The notes under the pieces were generated by a model. That model was not told where the DNA came from. It ran no database searches and was given only the letters and a program-made list of their open reading frames with translations. The position numbers and the translations under genes were made by a program. A DNA stretch of 64,000 nucleotides, from the NCBI RefSeq assembly GCF_029338375.1, contig NZ_CP119804.1:3120955-3184954 (forward strand). The letters run 5' to 3'. Below are positions 1 through 8,179 of this stretch, in pieces. Origin of the DNA: Halorussus lipolyticus (GTDB lineage Archaea > Halobacteriota > Halobacteria > Halobacteriales > Haladaptataceae). Position 1 is the stretch's first letter. Each line of letters opens with the position of its first letter.

Positions 1-906
1 TCGCAGGCCCGACTCGTCTACGAACGCTCGGACCGTCTCGTCGTCCGCCCGGACCGTCAGCACGTCGCCGGCCTCGATTTCCCGGTCGGTCCGGGACGCG
101 ACGAGGGTCTGGTCGCCCCGGACGACTTGGAGAATTTTCACGTCGTCGGTCCGGGCCTCGGCGACGGTCCGGCCCACCAGCGACGACGACGGCGGGACGT
201 ACACCCGAGCCAATCGCCCCTTCAGTCCGAACTCCTCGGTCAGGTCGTGGGGCGCGATTCTGGCGGGAAGCAACCACTGGCCCACCGTCAGCAGATAGAC
301 CGACCCGACGACCAGTACCAGCACCCCGAGGGGCGTGAACTGAAACATCGAGAAGGGCGCGCCCGCCACTCCGAGGTCGTCCGCGATGGAACTCGCCACC
401 AGATTCGTCGCGGTCCCGACCAGCGTCAAGGTCCCGCCGAGCATCGCGGCGTACGACAGCGGAATCAGCAGTTTCGACGGCGAGGTGTGCGTCCTGTCGG
501 CGAGGTCGGTTATCATCGGGATAAAGAGCGCGACGACCGGCGTGTTGTTGACGACGCCCGCCAGCGGTCCCGTGATGCCCACCGTCGCGGTCAGAAGCCT
601 ATCGCGGTCCCCCTGCGTCAGGCGAGCGACCAGCACCTCCAACTGCTTCACCGCGCCGGTCTCCTCGACCCCGGCGCTCAGGATGTACATCGCCACGATG
701 GTCACCGTCGCCGGACTCGCAAAGCCCGAGATGGCCTCGTCGGCCGAGACGTGGGTGAACTCTCGGAGGACCACCAGCGAGACCAGCACCGCCAGTGCGG
801 TCGTGTCGGTCGGAATCTTCTCGGTGACGAACAGGGCGACCGCACCGGCCACCACCCCGAACACGACGAGTACGTCGATACTCAGCGCCGGTCCTCCCTG
901 TAGCAT
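1..906 (-). CDS. SLC13/DASS-family permease with TrkA-C domain (3' end outside window)
   Basis: The minus frame opens at an ATG at 906 and stays open to the window edge, giving 302 codons of an incomplete gene. The N-terminal part is a hydrophobic transporter: VVNNTPVVALFIPM and a GGTLTLVGTATNLVAS segment are the paired hairpin/NTP signature of the SLC13 (DASS) and ArsB-like permease superfamily. After about residue 225 the chain becomes soluble, and it contains SLVGRTVAEARTDDVKILQVVRG followed by DREIEAGDVLTVRADDE, typical of a TrkA-C (RCK_C) regulatory domain inserted in the middle of such permeases. It is probably a sodium-coupled anion (sulfate, phosphate or dicarboxylate) transporter; the substrate cannot be told. 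The second membrane half should lie beyond base 1. Confidence 0.85.
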   Translation of the reverse strand, partial: MLQGGPALSIDVLVVFGVVAGAVALFVTEKIPTDTTALAVLVSLVVLREFTHVSADEAISGFASPATVTIVAMYILSAGVEETGAVKQLEVLVARLTQGDRDRLLTATVGITGPLAGVVNNTPVVALFIPMITDLADRTHTSPSKLLIPLSYAAMLGGTLTLVGTATNLVASSIADDLGVAGAPFSMFQFTPLGVLVLVVGSVYLLTVGQWLLPARIAPHDLTEEFGLKGRLARVYVPPSSSLVGRTVAEARTDDVKILQVVRGDQTLVASRTDREIEAGDVLTVRADDETVRAFVDESGLR

Positions 907-1050
907 CGTCCAGAGTATCGGCGAACCGGCAAGTTAGCGTTGCGGTCGGGGGACGGTCGATTCTACCGCTTTGGTCGGGCAGACCCCGAGTTCTCCGCCC
1001 GCCGCTCCGTCCCCCCGATTTTTGTCCGAATCCGTCGTGGTCGGACCAGC

Positions 1051-1566
1051 ATGGTCGAACTCTCGCCGCCCCTGCTCGCCGGCGTCGTCGTCGCACTCGT
1101 CTCGCTCAGCGCCTTCTTCTCCAGTAGCGAGACCGCAATCTTCTCGCTCCGCGTCGAGTGGATAACCGAGCGCGCGGCGACGGGCGAGCGCCGCGCCGTC
1201 CTCCTCGAACGACTCCGCGAGGACCCCCATCGGCTCCTCGTGACCCTGCTGGTCGGCAACAACCTCGTGAACGTCGCGCTGTCGAGCGTCGTGACGCTCT
1301 TTCTGACCGACGTGCTTCCGCCGGGCGCGGCCGTGACCGCCGCGACGCTCGGCGTCACGTCGCTGGTCCTCGTGTTCGGCGAAATCGTCCCCAAGTCCTA
1401 CGGACTCGGCAAGGCCGAGGAGTGGGCGCTCGCCGTGGCCCGGCCGATAGCCGTGGTTGAGCGCGTCCTCTACCCGCTGGTGGCGCTGTTCGACGCGATT
1501 ACGCGAGGCGCGAGTCGGCGACTCGGCGGCGACACCGACATCGAGGAACCGTACCTCGACGACTGA
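1051..1566 (+). CDS. DUF21 (CNNM transmembrane) domain protein without CBS domains
   Basis: This 171-residue membrane protein starts at the ATG at 1051. An in-frame upstream extension exists but is Arg/Pro-rich and not protein-like. The sequence begins with a hydrophobic helix leading into SAFFSSSETAIFSLR, then LLVGNNLVNVALSS and FGEIVPKSYGLGKAEEWA, which are the hallmark motifs of the DUF21/CNNM domain found in CorC/HlyC-type and CNNM magnesium transport proteins. Family members usually carry a CBS pair and a CorC_HlyC domain after DUF21. Here the protein ends about 25 residues after the last helix, so only the membrane module is present. A role in Mg2+ or other cation homeostasis is inferred from the family. 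It is convergent with the next gene, only 4 bp away. Confidence 0.8.
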   Translation: MVELSPPLLAGVVVALVSLSAFFSSSETAIFSLRVEWITERAATGERRAVLLERLREDPHRLLVTLLVGNNLVNVALSSVVTLFLTDVLPPGAAVTAATLGVTSLVLVFGEIVPKSYGLGKAEEWALAVARPIAVVERVLYPLVALFDAITRGASRRLGGDTDIEEPYLDD

Positions 1567-1570
1567 GAGG

Positions 1571-2104
1571 TCAGGCGAAGCCGAACGACTCGGGTTCGGG
1601 CCGACCCAGCACGTCGGTCACCACCTCGTAGAGGTCCCGGACCTGCGGCCGAGGACGCCCGGTGTGGTTGCGCTCGCTCACCCACCGGTACTGGACGACG
1701 CCCTCCTCGTCCACGAAGAAGCAGGCGCGGCGCGCCCGGCGGGTGACCCCGAGTGCCCGGTAGGTCACGCCGTAGTCCTCGGCTATCGAGAGGTCGCGGT
1801 CCGAGCAGAAGGGGTAGGTCACGTCGAGGTAGTCCACGAACTCCTGATTGGTCTGGGGGTTCGCACAGTTGACGCCGACGACTTCGAGGCGGTCGTCCGT
1901 CCTGAACCAGTCGTACTCGCCGAGCGCGTGGCGCTCCGCGAACTCCTCTAACTCGAAGTTCGTCGGCTGAAACACCAGCAGAACCGCACCGTCGGATAAG
2001 AGCGACGACAACGTGACCTCCGACACCGACCCGTCGGGCATCGCCAGCGGTGCGGCGAACTCCGGAGCCTTCGAACCGACGGTCGGACCGCCCGAATCTT
2101 CCAT
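1571..2104 (-). CDS. Redoxin (AhpC/TSA-fold) domain protein, likely no peroxidase Cys
   Basis: A 177-residue thioredoxin-fold protein of the peroxiredoxin-like redoxin family. I chose the ATG at 2104 because the 29-residue upstream extension is Lys/Arg-rich and overlaps an AT-rich promoter-like stretch. VGSKAPEFAAPL at the N-terminus and LGVTRRARRACFFVDEEGVVQYRWV near the C-terminus are typical of AhpC/TSA proteins. In active peroxiredoxins the TxxC loop follows the first beta-alpha unit; here that position reads VFQPTNFELEEF, with no Cys. The remaining cysteines (in GVNCANP, YPFCSDRD and RRACFF) are elsewhere. The protein is therefore recognisable by fold, but peroxidase activity is doubtful. 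It is divergent from the small membrane protein at 2215. Confidence 0.8.
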   Translation of the reverse strand: MEDSGGPTVGSKAPEFAAPLAMPDGSVSEVTLSSLLSDGAVLLVFQPTNFELEEFAERHALGEYDWFRTDDRLEVVGVNCANPQTNQEFVDYLDVTYPFCSDRDLSIAEDYGVTYRALGVTRRARRACFFVDEEGVVQYRWVSERNHTGRPRPQVRDLYEVVTDVLGRPEPESFGFA

Positions 2105-2214
2105 TACTGTCTTCTTGCGCGCGGATTGTTTTAAAATTACCTTCGTTCGCGTGGGTTTCGTTCTCACGCTCGGTTCCGACTCGTTTATCACGGTCGGCCA
2201 GCAAGGTCGGGTCC

Positions 2215-2556
2215 ATGGTTTCGCCGCTTCTCGCCGACACGCTGGTCTTGGTGGGGTTGGTCGGGTTCTACGGCGGCCTCGCGCGGGACCTCGCGCCGAC
2301 CACGGACCTGCTGGACCGGCGTCTCGGACTGGGGCTTTCGCTCGGGGTGTACGTCGCGGGAGGAGTCGCGGTGCTGTTGTCGCTAGCGACTGTCTCGGTC
2401 AAGGTCTGGCGGATGGACGGCGGGACGTTCGCTGTCAGCACGTCCGCGGTCGGATTCAGTCTCCTGTTTGCGGTCGTGTTCGGCCTGTTCTTCCGGTTCG
2501 GGGTCGCAGTCTACGCCGTCCTCCTCCGAATCGGACTGAACCTGCCCCAGCGGTAA
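2215..2556 (+). CDS. Small hypothetical membrane protein
   Basis: 113 residues from the ATG at 2215, with three to four hydrophobic segments: around residues 3-20, 35-60, and two in the C-terminal half rich in Val/Phe (FSLLFAVVFGLFFRFGVAVYAVLL). No family is recognised. A longer in-frame extension upstream is basic and overlaps the promoter of the divergent redoxin gene, so it was rejected. The composition matches the high-GC chromosome, and the gene ends just before the AT-rich islet begins. Confidence 0.6.
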   Translation: MVSPLLADTLVLVGLVGFYGGLARDLAPTTDLLDRRLGLGLSLGVYVAGGVAVLLSLATVSVKVWRMDGGTFAVSTSAVGFSLLFAVVFGLFFRFGVAVYAVLLRIGLNLPQR

Positions 2557-2683
2557 GTCGTTGATGTCTTCACTCTTGTTTATTGTGGATACGCTTGTCG
2601 CTGTAGGTGTGAATTGTCTTGTGGTCAAGCCTCCTGTCGGTTAGTCAAAAATTCCGGCACCATCAACCATATAACTCCTTAGT

Positions 2684-3058
2684 TTAACAATATTTCTTTT
2701 CGAATTCGATGAGATTGCATCTCTCTATACGTACTACCAATTTTTGGTTTTTGCAACTTCCCATAGTAAATTCATACTCGAAATGGTATTCGCCATCTAA
2801 ATTAACGATCACTTTATATTCTCCCCCCCCTACAACTTTCTTTGATTTCCTATCTTCATTTGGGGAAATCTGATACTCTGTTTCAAATGCCACCTTCTCT
2901 GACCGTGAAAGTATGGATATTTCCACATCTGCAACGTCTTGGCACCAATTTACTACGTATAGATCTACGTTTCCTTCCTGAAGGAGTTGTGTGCAACCAG
3001 ATATTGAAATGGTTCCGACTGATGTGAGTCTTCGTAAGATTTCTCGCTTTGAGTACAT
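2684..3058 (-). CDS. Small Tat-like lipoprotein, haloarchaeal beta-sandwich type
   Basis: 124 residues from the ATG at 3058; a longer frame from 3109 would put the signal peptide internally. The N-terminus MYSKREILRRLTSVGTISISGC has a basic start, a short hydrophobic stretch and a lipobox ending at Cys21, so the mature protein is probably a membrane-anchored lipoprotein. The rest alternates beta-strand-like segments (VADVEISILSRSEKVAFETEYQISP, GGEYKVIVNLDGEYHFEYEF) in the pattern of small haloarchaeal lipoproteins that resemble Ig/CARDB-like folds. Base composition is AT-rich, unlike the flanking chromosome. Function unknown. It lies downstream of, and on the same strand as, the two secreted-protein genes at 3102-4263. 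Confidence 0.6.
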   Translation of the reverse strand: MYSKREILRRLTSVGTISISGCTQLLQEGNVDLYVVNWCQDVADVEISILSRSEKVAFETEYQISPNEDRKSKKVVGGGEYKVIVNLDGEYHFEYEFTMGSCKNQKLVVRIERCNLIEFEKKYC

Positions 3059-3101
3059 AGCTATTCGTTGGAACGGCAAAAACAAAAGCCAAACGTTCGG
3101 T

Positions 3102-3764
3102 TTATACACTCACTACCGGGACGTCAAAGTAGTGATTCATGCTCACAGAATCACTGTAAAAAGCGTAGTTTTCTCGATTATCATTTGTGTATCTATAATT
3201 CCATGCAAATTTAGTTAGAGATTTGAATTTTTCAGTTCTGTAATCGCCTCCTGCTTCCACGTCAAACCTCACCCCACGATTATTATCTTGTTCATCAGGG
3301 AAGACCTCACAATCAATCGTCCAGTGAGCCCGATTATGAGGATTGTCATCAAATGTGGTGTAGTAAGTGTCGATCGCTTTTGAGAGACCTACACTAACCG
3401 GACCAAAACCTGCTGCTATTGAGACAGAGAACTCTACGTCAGATTCATTTGTCGGATCTTCTGATTGGAAGTCAATGTTTGAGTTTTCCCCGCTAAGGTC
3501 GTAAGCGGCATCTATTTCGTATTCTGCTTGGCTGGCTAACGCATAGTAGTTACCACTGCCTTCTGGTTCACAACTACAGTCCCAAGTCGGTGGGTCGGTG
3601 AAGTAACCCTGAATCTGCCATCGATTGTACCCGAGGCTTGGAATCTCGTCGTACTCGTGGGCATCGTTCTCTGCGTCTGCGGTAACGTAACCTACGTACT
3701 CGAAGTCATCAGTGTAATCATTAGAACCGTACCACTTTGACCACGTGAGATCTTTGACATCCAT
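3102..3764 (-). CDS. Hypothetical protein, coupled partner of Tat-exported protein
   Basis: 220 residues, unrecognised. It starts 1 bp after the stop of the Tat-signal gene at 3766-4263, so the two are probably translationally coupled. It has no signal peptide itself. The sequence is aromatic- and Asp/Asn-rich (Tyr, Trp), with a CSCEPEGSGNYY Cys pair near residue 65 and a hydrophobic Gly-rich stretch SVSIAAGFGPVSVGLSKAID in the middle, followed by beta-rich sequence. The hydrophobic stretch resembles one in the secreted protein at 28321-29430. One possibility is a cargo exported with the Tat partner or a halocin-like effector, but nothing proves this. The gene is AT-rich compared with its surroundings, suggesting acquisition. 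Confidence 0.55.
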   Translation of the reverse strand: MDVKDLTWSKWYGSNDYTDDFEYVGYVTADAENDAHEYDEIPSLGYNRWQIQGYFTDPPTWDCSCEPEGSGNYYALASQAEYEIDAAYDLSGENSNIDFQSEDPTNESDVEFSVSIAAGFGPVSVGLSKAIDTYYTTFDDNPHNRAHWTIDCEVFPDEQDNNRGVRFDVEAGGDYRTEKFKSLTKFAWNYRYTNDNRENYAFYSDSVSMNHYFDVPVVSV

Positions 3765-3765
3765 G

Positions 3766-4263
3766 TTATGAGTTCACCTCGTTATTCGGGGCCGTTCTCT
3801 TCAGATGTTTCTTCATTTCTGCTTTCACATTCGGTGAATTCGGTGCTAATGAAAACGCAACTTTCTGATAAACCGGATTTGCAATGTATCCGGTAATTCC
3901 AGTCCCTTCAGCAGTAAAGATTTTCAAAGTGTATTTCGGGTTTTTGAATCCCCATTTCTCTGGTTGTTTAGCTGGGATTTGCTTTACGAACCTAGTTCTC
4001 TTCCCTAGCTTATTTTTGCTACTCATCTCTGGACTTTCTTGGGAGATCTGGTATTTTTCACCCATGACGTTCAAAGCCCCAACCATTTGATCAAGTTTTG
4101 CGTTGAATTGTCCAGAAGCATCACCGAGTACTTCGTGTGTCTCAGGATTGTAAGCAACACCTACGTACTTGTTTGTCCTTCCAACGCTGTTACTTGTGAA
4201 CCCTATGGTACTCAGTCCAGTAATTCCTAGGGCCTTCAGGGTTTTTCTCCTATTAGATTCCAT
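3766..4263 (-). CDS. Tat-signal secreted hypothetical protein
   Basis: 165 residues beginning MESNRRKTLKALGITGLSTIGF, a twin-arginine signal (RRKTLKALG) with a short hydrophobic core, so export in folded form is expected. The mature part (KYVGVAYNPETHEVLGDASGQF, KYTLKIFTAEGTGITGYI) is unusually Lys-rich for a haloarchaeal protein and has no recognised domain. It is the first gene of an AT-rich, three-gene minus-strand cluster (this gene, 3102-3764, and the lipoprotein at 2684). The 172-bp AT-rich gap to the divergent M24 gene probably contains both promoters: the sequence ATTAAATCTTTATACTTAT lies about 45-60 bp upstream of this ATG. Confidence 0.6.
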   Translation of the reverse strand: MESNRRKTLKALGITGLSTIGFTSNSVGRTNKYVGVAYNPETHEVLGDASGQFNAKLDQMVGALNVMGEKYQISQESPEMSSKNKLGKRTRFVKQIPAKQPEKWGFKNPKYTLKIFTAEGTGITGYIANPVYQKVAFSLAPNSPNVKAEMKKHLKRTAPNNEVNS

Positions 4264-4435
4264 TGGTGTCTAACCCTATCCCCGGATAGAAATAGTTAGA
4301 TATTAAATCTTTATACTTATCTAACTATAATGGAAAAGAAATTTAAACTTATATTAGTTAATTATATTATGTTATCTTATATTGGGTTGCCCCCACGTCA
4401 ACGTTTATCCGGTCGGATTGCGTGGTTCGGTTTAT

Positions 4436-5638
4436 ATGCCCACACGAGTACCCGATTCCGAGTTCCGAGACAGACTCGCCGAGGTCCGCGACCGAATCGC
4501 CGAGTCCGGCGGCGACGCCGGCGTCTGGTTCGGCGCGACGAGTATCGAGTATCTCACCGGCTTCGACCACATCCAGACCGAGCGTCCGGTCGTCCTCGCG
4601 GTGACGGACGACGAGGTGGCGATTACGGTGCCCCGACTGGAGGTCGAGCGCGTCGAGACCAACCCGCGCATCGACGCGGTGCATCATTACTTCGACTACC
4701 CCGGCGGGAACCCAATCGAGACCGCAGTCGGGATGCTGTCGGAGATGGGCGTCGAATCGGTCGCCACGGACGCCGACGGTGCGCCCGGCGTGATGGGCTA
4801 CGAGGGGCCGCAACTCTCGGAGTTCGTCGAAGTCGAGACCCAGAGCTGGGTCGATAGGATGCGGTGGGCCAAGTCCGATGTGGAGGTCGAACTGGTCCGC
4901 GAATCCGCCCGGTGGGGCAACCTCGCCCACCGCTATCTAGCGGACTTCACCGAGGTCGGCGAGCATCCGGCGACCGTGAGCCAACGCGCTTCGCTGGAGG
5001 CCTCGCGGGCCATGCTCGACACCCTCGGCGACGAGTACGTCCCTCGGACCCGAGGAGACGGCCCGGCGATGGCGGGGTTCATCACGGGCGAGCAGACCGC
5101 TCTGCCCCACGGCCACACCGCCAATCGGCGCTTGCAGGAGGGCGACGTGCTGGTGACGGGCGCGAGCGCCGACGTGGACGGCTACCACTCGGAACTGGAG
5201 CGCACCATGTTCCTCGGCGAACCCGAAGACGAGCAGGCCCACTACTTCGAACTCATGCTGGAGGCCCAGACCATCGCCATCGACGCGCTCGGGCCGGGCG
5301 TCGAGTTGTCTTACGTGGACGAGCAGGTCTGGGACTTCTTCGAGGAGCAAGGGGTCGCGGACCTCGCCCAGCACCACGTCGGGCACAACATCGGCATGGG
5401 CGGCCACGAACCGCCGTACATCGACCGCGGGTGGACCACCCACTGCGAGGACCGCGGTGGCCGCGAGGAGACCGACGCCGAGATGGAACCGGGCCACATC
5501 TACACCATCGAACCCGGCATCTACACCGACGAGTACGGCTACCGCCACTCGGACACTATCGCCATCACCGACGACGGCGTGGACTGGTTGACCTACTTCC
5601 CGCGAGATTTGGAATCGAACATCATCAGCGTCGAGTAG
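4436..5638 (+). CDS. M24-family (creatinase/Xaa-Pro peptidase fold) protein with altered metal site
   Basis: 400 residues from the ATG at 4436, 10 bp after a TTTATA-like box. An N-terminal creatinase_N domain (about 1-130) is followed by a pita-bread M24 domain. In active M24 enzymes five metal ligands (Asp, Asp, His, Glu, Glu) are arranged as DxG...SDxTR, HxxGH, EPGIY, RxED. Here HHVGHNIGMGGHEPP and TIEPGIY are intact. The first Asp segment reads VLVTGASADVDGYHSELERT, with Thr for the first Asp and Glu for the second, and the last reads YRHSDT, with Ser in place of Glu. The protein could be a creatinase-like, metal-poor hydrolase or a different specificity group; simple annotation as Xaa-Pro aminopeptidase is unsafe. 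Confidence 0.85.
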   Translation: MPTRVPDSEFRDRLAEVRDRIAESGGDAGVWFGATSIEYLTGFDHIQTERPVVLAVTDDEVAITVPRLEVERVETNPRIDAVHHYFDYPGGNPIETAVGMLSEMGVESVATDADGAPGVMGYEGPQLSEFVEVETQSWVDRMRWAKSDVEVELVRESARWGNLAHRYLADFTEVGEHPATVSQRASLEASRAMLDTLGDEYVPRTRGDGPAMAGFITGEQTALPHGHTANRRLQEGDVLVTGASADVDGYHSELERTMFLGEPEDEQAHYFELMLEAQTIAIDALGPGVELSYVDEQVWDFFEEQGVADLAQHHVGHNIGMGGHEPPYIDRGWTTHCEDRGGREETDAEMEPGHIYTIEPGIYTDEYGYRHSDTIAITDDGVDWLTYFPRDLESNIISVE

Positions 5639-5888
5639 TCGAGGTCGGTCGCTAGACGGGGTTCGATTCTACGCGCGCTGTGACCGATTTCGGTCCTCGG
5701 CGCGTGCTGTTGGTTAGATTTTTTGTCCGTTCGCGTCACCCGCCCAGAAGGAATCCTATACAATTGTGGAAGATAGAATAAAGATTGTTTACAAAACAAA
5801 TAACTGTCTTTAGTCCCGCGCTCACGCTCACTCTCTCCGTCCTTCCCCGAACAAAAACTACGTAAGACGCCCCTCCGAACCGCCGGCA

Positions 5889-6461
5889 ATGACCGACTCG
5901 ACGCGCCGCCAGTTCCTCCGGAGCGCGACCACTGCCACTGCGACCGCCTCGCTCGCCGCGCTGGCCGGGTGCGCGGGCGTCCTCTCCGAGGAGGACGGAA
6001 CCGGCCAACAGACCACCGTAGACTACACGCTCCCCGAGGAGACCGAAAGCGCCGAGGTCGAGATGGGACCGGACGGGACCAACCTGTTCGCGCCCGAAAT
6101 CGTCCGCGTCGAGGCCGGGGGCACCGTGACGTGGACCAACGTCTCGGCCAACCACTCCGCGACGGCCTACGCGCCCGCCACCGACTACCCCCAGCGCATC
6201 CCCGACGAGGCCGCCCCGTGGGACACCGGCGTCCTCGTGGAAAACGGCGCGTCGGCGTCCCACACCTTCGAGACGCCGGGCGTCTACGACTACTACTGTA
6301 CGCCCCACGAACCGTTCGGCATGGTCGGCACCGTGGTCGTCGGCGACCCCGACCCCGAGGACCAACCCGGACTGACCCCGCCGGGCGACGGGCGCTCCGA
6401 CAAGGCGGCGTCGAAAATCGAGGCCCTGAACGCCAAGGTTCGGTCGGCGCTCGATTCCTGA
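5889..6461 (+). CDS. Halocyanin-type blue copper lipoprotein
   Basis: 190 residues. The N-terminus TDSTRRQFLRSAT with a following Ala-rich core and LAALAGC gives a Tat signal and lipobox, so Cys28 is the likely lipidated residue of a membrane-tethered electron carrier. The plastocyanin/azurin-type domain (about 55-160) has strand VEAGGTVTWTNVSANHSATAY with copper ligand His89, and the C-terminal loop YYCTPHEPFGMVGTVVV with ligands Cys137, His140 and Met145, a complete type 1 copper site. A short acidic and charged tail follows. Halocyanins shuttle electrons at the outer face of the haloarchaeal membrane. The 250-bp upstream gap is AT-rich around 5745-5810 and probably holds the promoter. Confidence 0.9.
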   Translation: MTDSTRRQFLRSATTATATASLAALAGCAGVLSEEDGTGQQTTVDYTLPEETESAEVEMGPDGTNLFAPEIVRVEAGGTVTWTNVSANHSATAYAPATDYPQRIPDEAAPWDTGVLVENGASASHTFETPGVYDYYCTPHEPFGMVGTVVVGDPDPEDQPGLTPPGDGRSDKAASKIEALNAKVRSALDS

Positions 6462-6614
6462 CCCGCCGAATCGATGTCGTCGGCCGCCAACGGCGTCTCG
6501 CCCTTCGCCGGTCGCTGACGATACTCGGCCGGACCTCCTTCTGAACTGACTGTTTCCGTCGGGCGCTGGCCGCAGTCCGACCGATTCAAGTTCGCTTGCA
6601 CTAATCCCGAGATA

Positions 6615-7238
6615 GTGGCAGTATCGTTCGACCTGTTCGGTACGCTCGTGGACGCCGACCGACCCGACGACCCCGCCAGTGCGGTCGCCGACGAACTCCG
6701 AGCGCGCGACGTGGCGGTGCCCGACGACTGGGCCGACGCCTACCGCGAGGTCCACATCGACGCGCCCGAGGGAGCCGAAATCCCCCTCATGGCCCACGTC
6801 AGCGCCGCGCTCGCCAGTCGCGGCGTCGAGGCCCCCGGCAACGCCGCGCGCCGGGCGGTCGTCTCCGCGTTCGACCCCGAGGTGACGACCAGAGACGGCG
6901 CGCTCGAAGCAGTCGAGACAGCGAGCGAGCGCGGTCCGGTCGCGGTTCTCTCGAACTGCGCGGTGCCCCAACTCGCCCGCAAGGCCCTGATTCGGTCGGA
7001 CGTGGACCGCGACACCTTCGACGCAATCGTGACCAGCGTGGCCTCCGGGTGGCGCAAGCCCGACGCCAGAGCCTTCGAGACCTGCGCCGACCGACTGGGC
7101 GTCTCGACCGCCGACCTGCTCCACGTCGGCGACGACCCCCGAACCGACGCCGGAATCGAGAACTGCGGCGGGACGGCGCTCCTCGTGTCGGACGTCCCGC
7201 TCACCGAGTTTCCCGCGTGGTTGGAGGCCCAGCAGTGA
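6615..7238 (+). CDS. HAD-superfamily hydrolase at the head of the cobalamin operon
   Basis: 207 residues from a GTG start at 6615. The four HAD motifs are visible: SFDLFGTLVDAD (nucleophile Asp and acid Asp region), VAVLSNC (motif II), GWRKPDARAF (motif III Lys) and LLHVGDDPRTDAG (motif IV). The short helical cap between motifs I and II fits a subclass I phosphatase. Its stop codon overlaps the GTG start of cbiB by 4 bp, so it is part of the cobalamin operon. A phosphatase is needed late in the pathway (alpha-ribazole phosphate or adenosylcobalamin 5'-phosphate dephosphorylation) and no classical CobC/CobZ is visible here. This enzyme is a candidate, by context only. Confidence 0.85.
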   Translation: MAVSFDLFGTLVDADRPDDPASAVADELRARDVAVPDDWADAYREVHIDAPEGAEIPLMAHVSAALASRGVEAPGNAARRAVVSAFDPEVTTRDGALEAVETASERGPVAVLSNCAVPQLARKALIRSDVDRDTFDAIVTSVASGWRKPDARAFETCADRLGVSTADLLHVGDDPRTDAGIENCGGTALLVSDVPLTEFPAWLEAQQ

Positions 7239-8179
7239 ATCCCGCACTCGCCATCGCTGTCGCGCTGGTCCTCGACGCCGCGCTCGCCGAACCCCCGCGC
7301 CGACTCCACCCCGTCGCGTGGTTCGGGTCGGCCGTCGCCCGCTTCGACCGCGAGTGGTCCCGACCCCGACTCGCGGGCACTGCGGTCGCCGCACTCCTGC
7401 CCCTGCTCGCTGGCGGAATCGTCGCGCTCGCGGTCGGAATCGCCGACCGTCTTCACCCTCTCGCCGGCGTCCTCACAGCGGGACTCGTCGTCTTCGCCAC
7501 CACTAGCCTCCGGATGCTCGCGGGGAAGGCCGAGGAGGTAGTCGCTGTGACCGAGACCGACCTCCCGACCGCCCGCGAGCGACTCAAGTGGCTAGCGGGC
7601 CGGGACGCTGAGGACCTCTCGGCGGGCGAGGTCCGGAGCGCCGCAGTCGAGAGCACTGCGGAGAATCTGGCCGACGGCGTGGTGGCCTCGCTGTTGGCGT
7701 TCGCCCTCCTCGGGCCGGTCTCGCCCGCCGTCGGCGCGGGGGCCGCTGTGTGGGTCAAGGCGGTCAACACCCTCGACTCGATGCTGGGCTACCCCGACAA
7801 GCCCCACGGCACCACCAGCGCCCGTCTCGACGACATAGTTATGTGGATTCCCGCGCGCGTGAGCGCCGGTCTCGTCGCGCTCGCCGCAGTCGCGCCTGCG
7901 TCCCTCTCCGCCGGGTCTCGGTGGGCCGACGCGCCGCCCTCGCCGAACTCGGGGTGGCCGATGGCGACCCTCGCGGGGGCCATCGACGCCCGCCTCGAAA
8001 AGCCCGGCGTCTACGTGCTGAACCCCGAGGCCCGACTTCCCTCGGTCGAGACCGCCCGGTCCGGCGTTCGAATCGCGGGACTGGCCGGTCTGCTGGCGTT
8101 CCTCCTCGCTGGCCTGCTGACAGCGGTCGGCGAGGAGCTCGCGCCGGCGCTCGGTTCGGGGGTGGTCGCGTGGTTCTGA
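7235..8179 (+). CDS. cbiB: Adenosylcobinamide-phosphate synthase CbiB
   Basis: 314 residues from a GTG at 7235 overlapping the preceding stop (GTGA). It is an integral membrane protein of the CbiB/CobD family: NPALAIAVALVLDAALAEPPRRLHPVAWFG at the N-terminus, AESTAENLADGVVASLL in the middle, and KAVNTLDSMLGYPDKPHGTTSARLDD, all characteristic. The enzyme joins adenosylcobyric acid to aminopropanol phosphate (the CobD product), giving adenosylcobinamide phosphate. Together with the downstream cobS, cobY and cobT-like genes it builds the nucleotide loop of B12. Confidence 0.93.
   Translation: MNPALAIAVALVLDAALAEPPRRLHPVAWFGSAVARFDREWSRPRLAGTAVAALLPLLAGGIVALAVGIADRLHPLAGVLTAGLVVFATTSLRMLAGKAEEVVAVTETDLPTARERLKWLAGRDAEDLSAGEVRSAAVESTAENLADGVVASLLAFALLGPVSPAVGAGAAVWVKAVNTLDSMLGYPDKPHGTTSARLDDIVMWIPARVSAGLVALAAVAPASLSAGSRWADAPPSPNSGWPMATLAGAIDARLEKPGVYVLNPEARLPSVETARSGVRIAGLAGLLAFLLAGLLTAVGEELAPALGSGVVAWF

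Noticed and set aside
5736..7394. 552-residue minus-strand frame opposite halocyanin and HAD genes
   Set aside because: Arg/Gly-rich composition and complete overlap with two well-supported genes; a high-GC shadow.
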